A stretch of 49,732 nucleotides of DNA from Caulobacter sp. D5 (GCF_003185805.1 NZ_QHJY01000089.1:1-49732), one strand, 5' to 3'. Numbered from the stretch's first letter, positions 7,899 to 16,091 are shown. Translations and numbers: made by a program. The notes: generated from the sequence alone by a model not told the origin.

Positions 7899-8918
7899 AT
7901 GACGCCTCAGGTCGACGCGCTCTACCGCTGCTACTGGCACCTGGTCGCCCACCGCTCGGAAGTGGCCGAGCCGGGCGCCTGGCTGCGCCTGGACTGGGCG
8001 TTCGGCGACCTGCTGGTGTTCAACGACGACGGCGAGATCGGGGCTTTCGACAATGTCTGCCCGCATCGCGGCGCGCGCTTCTTCGTCGGCGACCATGGCG
8101 TCGGGCCGATGCTGTGCCCCTATCACGGCTGGCGCTATGGCGGCGGCGCGCTGAAGCCGGCCCTGGCCAAGAGCTTCGATCCGGAAGTCCTGGCCGCCCA
8201 GACCATCGGCCGCTACCGCACCGCCTGGTGCGGCGACTTCCTGTTCGTCGGCGTCGAGCCCGAGCAGGACCTGGCCGATCAGCTGGGCGGTGCGGCGGTG
8301 CAGCTGGAAACCGTCTCGCGCCTGATCACTAGGCGCCGCGACTTCCACGCCCTGCCGTTCGAATGCGACTGGCGGGTGGCGGTCGAGAACGCGCTGGAGA
8401 CCTACCACGTCAACCTGATCCACGGCGAAACCCTGGCGAGCCTGGCCATGGTCGAGAAGAGCCTTGTGGTGGACGGCCCCAACCTGACCTGGGAGGGCGA
8501 GGTCACCGACAAGCGCACCCTGCGCGGTCTTTCGGCCTTGGGGCGCTATTTCGACGCCGCCGAGGCCTATCAGGGCTACTGGACGATCCACGTCTTTCCG
8601 TTCGCGATGATCTCGTCGACCTTCGGCTATTCCTATGCCGTGCAGACCTATTTCCCGGCCAGGGACGCCCGTCGGACCCACTTCTGCACCCGCCTGCTCG
8701 ACGGCCGCGTGCGCCCCGGCGCCGAACGGGCGGTCGAGGCCTTCCTGGACTCCAGCGCCGAGATGAACCGCCGGATCTTCGAAGAGGACCGCCAGATCTG
8801 CGAACGCGTCAGCCCCGCCTACGACCTGGAAAAGCCCCAGCGGGCCTTCGCACGGTCGGAGGAGCGCCTGCGGCTGCTGCACGAGCGGCTGTCTGCGATG
8901 AAAAACCCTCTCTCTTAG
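7899..8918 (+). CDS. Rieske ring-hydroxylating-type oxygenase, alpha subunit
   Basis: 339 aa. The Rieske [2Fe-2S] ligands are C54-P-H56-R-G and C73-x-x-H76 (LCPYHGW). The mononuclear iron site shows H170 and H175 in ETYHVNLIH, with E167 in the bridging acidic position, and the later EEDRQIC probably carries the third ligand. No ferredoxin or reductase gene is nearby, so electrons must come from elsewhere. Such enzymes hydroxylate, demethylate or desaturate many non-aromatic substrates too. It begins 14 bases after the acyltransferase and is the last gene of the operon. Its final codons (KNPLS, then TAG) lie inside a palindromic repeat, so the C-terminus may have been altered by repeat insertion. 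Confidence 0.85.
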   Translation: MTPQVDALYRCYWHLVAHRSEVAEPGAWLRLDWAFGDLLVFNDDGEIGAFDNVCPHRGARFFVGDHGVGPMLCPYHGWRYGGGALKPALAKSFDPEVLAAQTIGRYRTAWCGDFLFVGVEPEQDLADQLGGAAVQLETVSRLITRRRDFHALPFECDWRVAVENALETYHVNLIHGETLASLAMVEKSLVVDGPNLTWEGEVTDKRTLRGLSALGRYFDAAEAYQGYWTIHVFPFAMISSTFGYSYAVQTYFPARDARRTHFCTRLLDGRVRPGAERAVEAFLDSSAEMNRRIFEEDRQICERVSPAYDLEKPQRAFARSEERLRLLHERLSAMKNPLS

Positions 8919-8961
8919 AGAGAGGGAGGGGGCCGCCGCGAAGCGGTGGGAGGGTGAGAGG
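8906..8961 (+). repeat. palindromic repeat, family B, copy 1 (56 bp)
   Basis: The element begins with a CCCTCTCTC/GAGAGAGGG stem, has a small inner hairpin (CCGC...GCGG) and ends GGGAGGGTGAGAGG. It overlaps the last codons of the Rieske gene and contains its TAG stop. The same 56-base element occurs inverted at 9083-9138, so the pair frames the gap between two convergent genes. Confidence 0.8.
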
Positions 8962-9082
8962 TTTCACCGTCGGCAGGCAAATCCTGACGCATGATCATAT
9001 GTCAGTAAGTAGCTGATAAATAATCGAATAATATCCAAACCTCGCGCAACGGAGCGCCGCGCCTCTTCCGGAGAGTTTGTTA

Positions 9083-9138
9083 CCTCTCACCCTCCCACGC
9101 CTTCGGCGCGGGTTCCTCCCTCTCTCAAAGAGAGAGGG
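9083..9138 (-). repeat. palindromic repeat, family B, copy 2 (56 bp, inverted)
   Basis: On the minus strand it aligns base for base in length with copy 1. The CCCTCTCTC/GAGAGAGGG stem and GTGGGAGGGTGAGAGG end are conserved, and the inner hairpin is changed on both arms (CGCC-GAA-GGCG instead of CCGC-CGCGAA-GCGG). It ends 14 bases before the stop of the second GT41 gene. The about 120 bases between the copies are AT-rich and hold no gene I can support. Confidence 0.8.
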
Positions 9139-9152
9139 ATTTATCGGGCGGC

Positions 9153-10829
9153 TCAGGCCTGATCCGGCCACTTCGCCGCGAACATCCCGAGATAGGCCTC
9201 CTCCAGCGTCCGCGTCACCAGCGCCTCGTCGCGGAACGAGGCCTTGGCGAAGCCTTCCCACGTGCGGTCGCGCAGGGCCTGCAGGCTCGCCGGATCGGCC
9301 GCCGCAGCCGCGGCCTTGGCGACGTAGTCGTCCCAGTTGTCGGCCACCAGGTCGGGCAGGCCCGCGCCCTCGACCAGTTGAACCCCGATGCGGCTGTAGA
9401 AGGTCGGCCCGCGCAGGGTGATCACCGGCACGCCGCGGGCGAGGGCTTCCAGGGTGGTGGTGCCGCCGGGGCAGGGGGAGGGGTCGAGCGACAGGTCGAT
9501 CCTGGCGAAGGCCTGCTCGTAGTCGTCGCCCTGAGAATGGCCCTCGTAGACCAGCCGGTCGGGGTCCACGCCATGGGCGGCGAAGCGCGCCGTCGTGGCT
9601 CGGGCCAGCACCGGATCCTCGAAATAGCGGTACTTGAGCAGCAGCCGCGAGCCGGCGACGGCGAGCAGCAGCCGCGACCAGCCGGCGACCGCCTCGTCGC
9701 TGAGCTTCGACGGATTGATGAAGCTGCCGAAGGTGACGCTTCCGCTGGCCAGGCTGGGGGCGGGGGAGGGCGTCGCCGGATCGGCGCGGAACGGGGCCGA
9801 GATCGGCTCCACCGGCCAGACGGTCTCGGTGAACAGCGCCTCCATGCCGGGCGTCAGGATCGACTGCGAGTGGATGGCGAAGTCCATCGCGCGCAGGCCG
9901 GTGGTCTGCTGATAGTTCAGCCAAGTGGCCTGCACGGGCGCGGCCCGGCGGGCGAAGATCCCCAGCCGCGAGCCGGAGGTGTGGCCCCAGGCGTCTATCA
10001 GCACGTCGATCTGGTCCTGCCGGATCAGGGCCACGGCTTCGTCGTCCTTCAGCGCGCCGATCGGGCGCACGGTCGGCGCCGCGCCCCAGTCGGTCGTGTC
10101 GGCCTCGTTCGGATAGAGGAAGATCTCGAACCGCTCGGTGTCGTGGTGGTCGAGCAGCGGGGCCATGAACTGGCGGATCTGGCCGCTGGAGAACACCGGC
10201 GCCACATAGCCCACGCGCAGGCGGCGGCCGGCCAGCGGGGCCGGGGGCAGGGCGGGCGTCAGCACCGGCGTCTCGAAGCGTTCGGCCCAGGCCCTGGCCG
10301 CCTGGGCGTGCCGCGCCACCCCGTCCTGGACCATGAACAGGCTGTAGAGCTCGAACTGCTGGGCCGGGGCGCTGTCCGGCATGGCTTCCGAAAGCGCGCG
10401 GAAGATGTTGTTGGCCTCCTCGGCGCGACCCTGGTGCAGGAAGGCCAGCCCCAGCGACACCAGCGACTGCGGCTCGTCCCGGCCGGCGATGACCGCCAGA
10501 CCGAAGGCGACGGAGGCGCAGGCCGGATAGTTGGCGTTGTAGAGGCGGTGGCCGATCTGCAGGGCGTATTCGCCTTCGGTCGTCAGCCGCTTGGCGTCGC
10601 CGCCGATGGCGCGGATGACCGCCAGGCCGTGGGTCAGGCGGGCGTCGTTCAGGGTCTGGGCGGCGGCCGGATCGCGGTTGGCCGCCTGGGCCGAGGCCAG
10701 CCAGTAGAGCGGTTCCGCCGTGCCCGGCGCCTTGGCGACGGCGGCCTTGGCCGTGTGCAGGGCCACGGCCGGCTTGCCCGTCAGCAGGGCGTTGCGGGTG
10801 CGAAGAAGATCCTGCTCGGGCGCGGCCAT
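9153..10829 (-). CDS. TPR-GT41 glycosyltransferase (OGT/SPINDLY type), second paralogue
   Basis: 558 aa, same build as the 2461-4125 protein: helical TPR-like N-terminus (about 1-185), then RRLRVGYVAPVF near 202-213, FGSFINPSKLSDE with the expected lysine, and PGGTTTLEALARGVPVITLRG near the C-terminus. It should use the same kind of nucleotide sugar. One difference is that where the first paralogue has LRHFV, this one has IRQFM, so a His in the region of the OGT catalytic histidines is missing. The two enzymes face outward from the acyl-sugar operon and may glycosylate different targets or act in sequence. The start ATG at 10829 is the only good one. Function as a protein glycosyltransferase is inferred from the family. 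Confidence 0.85.
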   Translation of the reverse strand: MAAPEQDLLRTRNALLTGKPAVALHTAKAAVAKAPGTAEPLYWLASAQAANRDPAAAQTLNDARLTHGLAVIRAIGGDAKRLTTEGEYALQIGHRLYNANYPACASVAFGLAVIAGRDEPQSLVSLGLAFLHQGRAEEANNIFRALSEAMPDSAPAQQFELYSLFMVQDGVARHAQAARAWAERFETPVLTPALPPAPLAGRRLRVGYVAPVFSSGQIRQFMAPLLDHHDTERFEIFLYPNEADTTDWGAAPTVRPIGALKDDEAVALIRQDQIDVLIDAWGHTSGSRLGIFARRAAPVQATWLNYQQTTGLRAMDFAIHSQSILTPGMEALFTETVWPVEPISAPFRADPATPSPAPSLASGSVTFGSFINPSKLSDEAVAGWSRLLLAVAGSRLLLKYRYFEDPVLARATTARFAAHGVDPDRLVYEGHSQGDDYEQAFARIDLSLDPSPCPGGTTTLEALARGVPVITLRGPTFYSRIGVQLVEGAGLPDLVADNWDDYVAKAAAAAADPASLQALRDRTWEGFAKASFRDEALVTRTLEEAYLGMFAAKWPDQA

Positions 10830-10957
10830 GGATTGCGATCATCTCGGGCGAGACGCCGCCCCCCATGGACGAAAACGAGTCACCTAACCACCGATTGTAG
10901 CCGATCGGCCGGATCGCCAGAAAGGCGGTTCGGGCGGTTCGGGCGGCTCGCGGCGTC

Positions 10958-12841
10958 TCAGTGCGTCATCCGGGCGCCGCCCCAGACGACCACCGGCGGC
11001 GCGGCCGCGTCACTGGAGACGGCCACCAGCTCGAGCACCTTCACGCCCTTGATCGGCGCGTTCAGCGCCACCGGCGCGTCGCCGGCCCGTAGCGGCTTGC
11101 TGCGCGCCAGGAGGCGGCCGTCGCCATAGACGGCCAGGCGCACGCTCGCCCCGGACGCCTTCGAGGCGTCGTCGACGCCGACATTGGCGGAAAAGCGCTG
11201 GAACTCGCCCGCGGCCAGGACCTCCAGGCGCGAATTGGCCAGCACGCCGATCCCGTGGGCGAAGCGGCGCCCGCCCGCCGCCAGCGGCGTGCGATAGGGC
11301 GAGAAGTCGGCCTGAGCGCCGCCGGTGTGGCCGGCCGGACCGACCGGTCCGTCGAAGCCGTCGGCCGGCGGCGGCCACGAGGGCTCCTGGGCTACATGGA
11401 TGCGGGCCGGGATCTCCGACAGCAGCACGCCGTCGGCGATCAGCGGCGCGCCCCTGACCTCGAACACCTTGGTCTCGCGCGGCGCCAGGTCGAAGGCGGC
11501 CCGGCCGGTGAAGCCCGGCGCGTCCTTGCCGGTCCAGAGATCGCGCAGGACCACGGGCGCATCGGCGGCCAGCTTCAGCTGCTCGTTCGTCAGCGTGATC
11601 TTCGCCGGCTGGCCGCCGCGATTGAACAGGGCCAAGGCCTTGCGCCCGCCGCTCAGCGTCTTGAGCAGGACCTGCACCTCGCCTTCGTGGTGGACCAGAA
11701 CGGCCTGGTCGCCCAGCGGGTCCTGGTTCACGGCCACGAGATCGGCGGCGGCCCAGATGTCGAGCAGCGCTTTCGGCGCCTGACGCAGGTCGTAGCCGAT
11801 CAGCAGCGGGGCGGCGGTCATGGCCCACAGCGCAAAGTGGCTGCGGGCTTCGGTCAGGTGGTTCTCGTCGAAGTCGCCGGCGCCGATGTAGAGCATGTCC
11901 GGGTCGTTCCAGGCCCCGGGGCGGGCGTAGAGCGAGCGCGTCGCCACGCTGTCGAACGAGCGCAGCATCGAACTCCAGCGCGGGCTGATGTCGGGGCTGG
12001 TGCGCCACAGGGCGCCGACCTCGCCGCCCCAGGCGCGCACGTCGCCGCGGCCCCAGGTGCAGATCGACAGCACGCGCTCGCCGTCGGCGCCGTGGCGGGC
12101 CATGGCGGCGGCGACCTGGCGGTACATCGCCTCGATCCGGGCCGAAGCGTCCTTGGCCGGTTCACGGCGAACGATCAGCGGCTCGCGCGGCCGATAGCCA
12201 TTGCGGCCCACCACCGGCGCGCCGGGCGCGTAGTCGGCCAGGCCGCAGGCGTCGACCTTCACATAGTCGAAGCCCCAGGTTCCGAAGAAAAGATCGATGT
12301 CCTGGTCGACATGGTCCTCCAGCCCGACCTCGCGCTCGGCCGTCGAACCGACCGGCAGGTTCGGCGACTTCAGGTCCCAGGCCTGCGAGCAGGCGTTACG
12401 GCCGATGTCGGTATAGATGCCGGCCTTCAGGCCCATGCCGTGCAGGCGATCGACGAACGGCTTGAAGCTGGAGTCGCCGCCGGGAACCTCGGCGCTGGGA
12501 AAGATCGCCGTGCGGATCTCCAGCTGGCCGTCGCTCTGGCGACGCCTCAGCCACCAGCCGTCGTCGAGATTGACCTGCACATAGCCCAGCCTGGCCAGGC
12601 CGGTATCGACCAGGGCCTGGGCCGAGCCCATGACCTTGGCCTCGTCGACCTCGGTGCGAAAGGCGTTCCAGGCGTTCCAACCCATCGGCGGCGTGGCTGC
12701 TGCGCCCGGCTTCCGGGCCGTCCAGCGGCCTGTCGGCTCGAGGCTGTCCTGGGCGAAGGCGAGGAGCGGCGCGGCCAGCAGGGCCAGCGCCGCCGTCGCC
12801 GTCAGGAGCTTGCGGAGGCGGCGACGGGGCAGGGGGCGCAT
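10958..12841 (-). CDS. secreted GH27 alpha-galactosidase with C-terminal NPCBM domain
   Basis: 627 aa. Residues 1-30 are a basic, then hydrophobic signal peptide ending AFA-QD. The GH27 barrel starts PPMGWNAWNAF (51-61), continues YVQVNLDDGWW, and has the nucleophile D197 in FDYVKVDACG and the probable acid/base D284 in WRTSPDIS, then GAWNDPDMLYIG. The last about 130 residues resemble an NPCBM carbohydrate-binding domain (FAHGIGVLANS...VGVDD). It should release terminal alpha-galactose (or beta-L-arabinopyranose, a known GH27 variation) in the periplasm or outside. The gene starts 7 bases after the frameshifted rhaT-like gene, so they form one minus-strand unit. Confidence 0.88.
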   Translation of the reverse strand: MRPLPRRRLRKLLTATAALALLAAPLLAFAQDSLEPTGRWTARKPGAAATPPMGWNAWNAFRTEVDEAKVMGSAQALVDTGLARLGYVQVNLDDGWWLRRRQSDGQLEIRTAIFPSAEVPGGDSSFKPFVDRLHGMGLKAGIYTDIGRNACSQAWDLKSPNLPVGSTAEREVGLEDHVDQDIDLFFGTWGFDYVKVDACGLADYAPGAPVVGRNGYRPREPLIVRREPAKDASARIEAMYRQVAAAMARHGADGERVLSICTWGRGDVRAWGGEVGALWRTSPDISPRWSSMLRSFDSVATRSLYARPGAWNDPDMLYIGAGDFDENHLTEARSHFALWAMTAAPLLIGYDLRQAPKALLDIWAAADLVAVNQDPLGDQAVLVHHEGEVQVLLKTLSGGRKALALFNRGGQPAKITLTNEQLKLAADAPVVLRDLWTGKDAPGFTGRAAFDLAPRETKVFEVRGAPLIADGVLLSEIPARIHVAQEPSWPPPADGFDGPVGPAGHTGGAQADFSPYRTPLAAGGRRFAHGIGVLANSRLEVLAAGEFQRFSANVGVDDASKASGASVRLAVYGDGRLLARSKPLRAGDAPVALNAPIKGVKVLELVAVSSDAAAPPVVVWGGARMTH

Positions 12842-12848
12842 GGCGGTT

Positions 12849-13923
12849 TCAGGCCCCCAGCATGTTGCCGTAGCCGATCACCACCGTGGCGCCGACCAGG
12901 AGGGCGACGCCGGCCCAGACCATGTTGCGCACGGCCGGACGGGCGTCCTTCCATTCCTTGAAGGCGAAGCCCCACAGCGTGCCGAAGATGATGATGCTGG
13001 CCATGTGCAGGGTCCAGCTGGAGAAGCCGAACTTGCCCATCTGGCTTTCGCCCATGGTGTAGAAGAAGAACTGGAAGTACCAGGCCGTGCCGGCCAGGGC
13101 GCTGAGCAGATAGTTGGCCAGCAGCGGCGGCCGGTCGGCCGATTCCTTGGCGTCGGGCGCGCGGCCGATCCACTGGCCGGCGCTGCGGTTCCTGACGATC
13201 AGGAAGGCGCACCAGACGCCGTTGGTGATCAGGCCCCCGAACATCACCAGGCACAGCACCGGCAGGCCGGTCCACAGCGGGCCGGTGCCGGCCGCCGCCG
13301 AGATCGCCTTGATTCGGCTCGCCGGCCGCCAGGCCGAAGGCGAAGCAGGCGCTCATCACGCCCGAGAACACCGCCACGGCGATGCCCTTGCGGAAGTCGA
13401 ACTCAGCCACGGCCGCGCGCTTTTCCTCCGGCGACAGGTCGCCGTCCTTCTTGGCGCCGGCCCAGGCGACCACGACGATGCCGGCCAGGGTCATCATCAG
13501 GCCCAGCAGGATGATCCGGCCAGAGGGGGTGGCCAGCAGGGCGTCGGCGAAGGTCCCGCGCACCAGCGGCGGGATCAGGGTGCCGAATACGGTGCACAGG
13601 CCCAGCACCACGGCCATGCCCAGCGACAGGCCCAGATACCGCATGGTCAGGCCGTAGGTCAGGCCGCCAAAGCCCCACAGCACGCCGAACAGCACGCACA
13701 GGCCGACCACGTTCGGCGGAACCTGGGCCATGACGCCGAACAGATCGTGCGTTTGCAAGGAAGCGAAGAACCAGGGCGCCAGCAGCCAGGAGAACACGCC
13801 GCCGGTCAGCCAGTAGATCTCCCAGGACCAGCGCCGAACGCCACGATAGGGCACGTAGAAGCTGGCCGAGGCCAGACCGCCCAGCCAATGGAAAAGGACG
13901 CCCAAAAGCGGATTCAACGTCAA
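12849..13923 (-). pseudogene. rhaT: RhaT-type L-rhamnose/H+ symporter, frameshifted
   Basis: Reading from 13923, the protein matches the intact RhaT at 16806-17861 (GLVFHWLGGL..., SFYVPY, SWEI, TMRYLGLSLGMAV, SACFAFGLAAGEP) up to residue P203. There the frame is lost: an extra A (a T on the plus strand at 13313 or 13314) turns the expected GEP-IKAIS into GEP-NQGDL. In the next frame the rest of the protein continues to a TGA at 12849 (LPVLCLVMFGGL, FFFYTMGESQMG, MHMASIII). Without that base it would be 357 aa with ten membrane segments. It may be a true pseudogene or a sequencing error in an AATC context. The shifted frame would end at 12802 as 373 aa and lose the last membrane segments. Confidence 0.82.
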
Positions 13924-13933
13924 CTCCCGTAAT

Positions 13934-13950
13934 TTGGAACATTGTTCTAA
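13934..13950. promoter_or_regulatory. inverted repeat, candidate operator upstream of rhaT-like gene
   Basis: TTGGAAC-ATT-GTTCTAA is a 17-base near-palindrome (6 of 7 arm positions pair) 11 bases before the start of the frameshifted symporter gene, in a locally AT-rich stretch. The size and GGAAC half-sites would suit an IclR-type regulator, and one is encoded 2 kb away. That link is inference. Confidence 0.4.
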
Positions 13951-14080
13951 TTAATGAGATGGTCGGCGCGCCAGTCGGATCTGTCAATGCGCCGCTGTGC
14001 GTGTCGGATGAAATCCGCGCCATGGACTTGTGGTGGAGAGTTTTGCAACTGTAGCGACGCTCGAAACTGGAGGGGGATCG

Positions 14081-14434
14081 ATGCCGCTTGTGATCATGAA
14101 CACCCCGCAAGGACCGGTGGCGGTCAATTCCGCCGACGTGTTCTGCATCGTGCCGGAGCCGCAGACGCCGGCGGCTGACTGCGAGATCCGCTACGACGCG
14201 CCCAGGAGCGTGCTGGCGCTGCATACCGCCGACGAGGCCGCGGCGCGGCTCGACGCGGATCTGCGCCGGCTGGCGGCGGCGTCGCTGGACTTCGACCATG
14301 TCTGGATCAATCCGGCGCGGGTCACGAGCGTCGTGCCGCATCCGCAGGTCGCCAACGTCTGTTTCGTCGTCAGCGCCGCACGCAAGATCGCGGTGAAGGG
14401 CGAACTGGAGGCCGTGGTGGCGGCGCTGGGCTGA
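14081..14434 (+). CDS. conserved-looking small protein of unknown function
   Basis: 117 aa, start at an ATG five bases after a strong GGAGGGGG site; an in-frame GTG at 14030 is less likely. I do not recognise a family. The N-terminal half (VIMNTPQGPVAVNSADVFCIVP) and the middle (VWINPARVTSVVPHP) read like two beta-rich segments of the kind in which a residue pair reports a loop (VNSADV, INPARV), with a helical ADEAAARLDADLRRLAA between them. The C-terminal KIAVKGELEAVVAALG is amphipathic. This resembles LytTR-like or flagellar-FlbD-like short beta proteins only loosely. It lies alone, divergent from the rhaT-like gene. Confidence 0.6.
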   Translation: MPLVIMNTPQGPVAVNSADVFCIVPEPQTPAADCEIRYDAPRSVLALHTADEAAARLDADLRRLAAASLDFDHVWINPARVTSVVPHPQVANVCFVVSAARKIAVKGELEAVVAALG

Positions 14435-14475
14435 AGACGACGCTGGCGCTAGAGAGCGTGCGGCTCGATTTGGGG

Positions 14476-14492
14476 TATTATTGCTGATAATA
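14476..14492. promoter_or_regulatory. AT-rich inverted repeat in front of the DUF1697 gene
   Basis: TATTAT-TGCTG-ATAATA is a perfect 6-base inverted repeat in an AT-rich patch, about 90 bases before the DUF1697 start. It may be an operator or part of a promoter; it lacks a T-tract, so it is unlikely to be a terminator for the upstream gene. Confidence 0.35.
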
Positions 14493-14580
14493 TTCCTTAG
14501 GCGATGTATCTGGCCTCAAATCCCCCACGACGGCGGCCCGCCCAGGGCTTAAACAGCCGCCTCGTTCGAAAGGCCCGACC

Positions 14581-15126
14581 ATGTCTCTCCACATCGCCCT
14601 GCTGCGCGGCGTCAACGCCGCCGGTGGTCGTCTGATCACCGCCGACGAGCTGACCGGCCTGCTGACCGATCTCGGCCACACCGAAGTCCGCATGGGCCCC
14701 AAGGTCGGCGACCTGGTGTTCGAGAGCGGCGAGCGCACCGGCGCGGAACTTCAGACCCAGATCGAAACCGAGCTGATGGCGCGCCTGGGCCTGCGCACCG
14801 ATGTCTATGTCCGCACCGCCGAGGCCTGGCGGGCTCTGGTCGCGGCCAACCCGTTCCCGGATTTCGCGGCGGCCGATCCGGGCTGGCTGATGACTTTGTT
14901 CTGCAAGGACACTCCCGACAAGAAGGCCATGGGCGCCCTGCGCGCGGCGATCCGCGGGACCGAGCAGGCGCGGGCCGAAAGCCGCCAGATCTATGCGATC
15001 TATCCCGACGGCGTCGGCGGCTCGAAACTGACCACCAGCCTGGTCGAGAAAACCCTCGGCACGCGGATCACGGGGCGAACGTGGACGGCGGTGCTGGCGC
15101 TCGCCGACATGCTTGAGCCGACCTAG
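14581..15126 (+). CDS. DUF1697 family protein
   Basis: 181 aa, about the usual family length. It opens with the family's hallmark (IALLRGVNAAGGRLI), has a middle DVYVRTAEAWRALVAANPF, and ends ITGRTWTAVLALADML, matching the DUF1697 pattern of ALLRGINVGG near the start and a T(S/T)RN(W/T)-type end. The function of the family is not established. It has an AAAGG site 9 bases before the ATG. It is convergent with the lipoprotein gene, with only 18 bases between stops, and is unrelated in role to the neighbouring glycosidases as far as can be seen. Confidence 0.78.
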   Translation: MSLHIALLRGVNAAGGRLITADELTGLLTDLGHTEVRMGPKVGDLVFESGERTGAELQTQIETELMARLGLRTDVYVRTAEAWRALVAANPFPDFAAADPGWLMTLFCKDTPDKKAMGALRAAIRGTEQARAESRQIYAIYPDGVGGSKLTTSLVEKTLGTRITGRTWTAVLALADMLEPT

Positions 15127-15144
15127 TCCCTCACCGTAAGGCCC

Positions 15145-15603
15145 CTACCCTTTCGCAAGGCAGAAATAGGGATTGGGCCGGAAGTCCAGCGACCGATTTT
15201 TCAGTCCTTCGACGACAGATTTTTCCCCGAACGCCCCGTAGTCGATGTAGCCGTTTATGCTCGCGCCAGGGGCTATCCGGATTTCGCAATCAGGGCCGAT
15301 ACAGTAGGGAAATTCGGTCTCGATCGATGCGATCGTGCCATTGTCTCCCTTGATCGCAGCGAGATCCCCACCTCCGGAAACCTTGCCCACGTCGTTGGGC
15401 CAGGAAGGCAGTGACATGCAAAGGCGCCGCTTGCTGGTCGAGGTGAGGATCACGTCGAAGCGTTCTCGCGAGACGTCTTCCCGCCAAGAAACGCTAAAGT
15501 CCTTGCCCTCGACCGCATAGTCGATCTTCGGAGGCGAAGTGGCGCAGCTCGACGCCGAGGCGCCGAGGGCTATAGCCAGTAAGCTGACAACTGAATTTTT
15601 CAT
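15145..15603 (-). CDS. putative lipoprotein of unknown function
   Basis: 152 aa from the ATG at 15603 (MKNSVVSLLAIALGASAS, then SC). The short basic-hydrophobic leader and ASSC form a plausible lipobox with lipidation at the Cys near residue 20. The mature part is beta-rich with Cys pairs (RRLCMSL, FPYCIGPDCEI) and ends FRPNPYFCLAKG. An in-frame extension upstream to 15717 has no leader logic. Codon use is less GC-biased than its neighbours (several A/T third positions), and the upstream 490 bases are AT-rich, which suggests recent acquisition. I do not recognise the family. Confidence 0.6.
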   Translation of the reverse strand: MKNSVVSLLAIALGASASSCATSPPKIDYAVEGKDFSVSWREDVSRERFDVILTSTSKRRLCMSLPSWPNDVGKVSGGGDLAAIKGDNGTIASIETEFPYCIGPDCEIRIAPGASINGYIDYGAFGEKSVVEGLKNRSLDFRPNPYFCLAKG

Positions 15604-16091
15604 CACCGCACCGCCGCAGGTATACGGCCATAGGCCTGCAACATGATGTAATCCGGATTGGTCATCGCCGCGGACGACGATATTGACCGATACCGTCCAT
15701 AAGCCCCACCCACGCACAAGCTTAAGCTCCGATAGACGATTGGGTGAATTCGCGTCAAGGTTGCCTTGGTAATAAAGGCCCTGCCCTGCTAAGTAAAAAT
15801 CCAGATTGAGCGAAAACTAATCCGCCGACAGACTGATTTGCCCCTCATTCCTAATGGCAAAGCATTGATGTCGAACATAAAAAATCGACCGCTGCCAAGC
15901 ATCGACGCGGACATGTCGCCCCAACCGACAAATCTCGGCCGTTAGATATCCGGTTGCGGCATATGCCAATTGCGACGCGACCTTTCATAAACGGCCGATA
16001 GCGCAGCGCGCGCCGTCGAAAGGAATATATTCCTATTATTGCGGAGTGGCTGGTCTCACAGATCAGCGACAGCGCATCTAGGACTAAATTC
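15604..16091. other. 488-base AT-rich intergenic region without a gene
   Basis: This stretch lies upstream of the lipoprotein and downstream of the IclR gene. It holds no supported open frame on either strand and is visibly poorer in GC than the rest of the window. It contains a perfect 14-base palindrome AGGAATATATTCCT (16021-16034) and a 10-base one, GGCATATGCC (about 15958-15967). The lipoprotein promoter must be here. Confidence 0.5.

Noticed and set aside
8962-9082. Gap between the family B repeats, checked for an RNA gene or peptide
   Set aside because: AT-rich, but no stem outside the repeats and no frame with a ribosome site.
13954-14178. Small plus-strand frame in the rhaT-like upstream gap
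   Set aside because: No ribosome site, Cys/Arg-rich and overlapping the better supported 117-aa gene in another frame.
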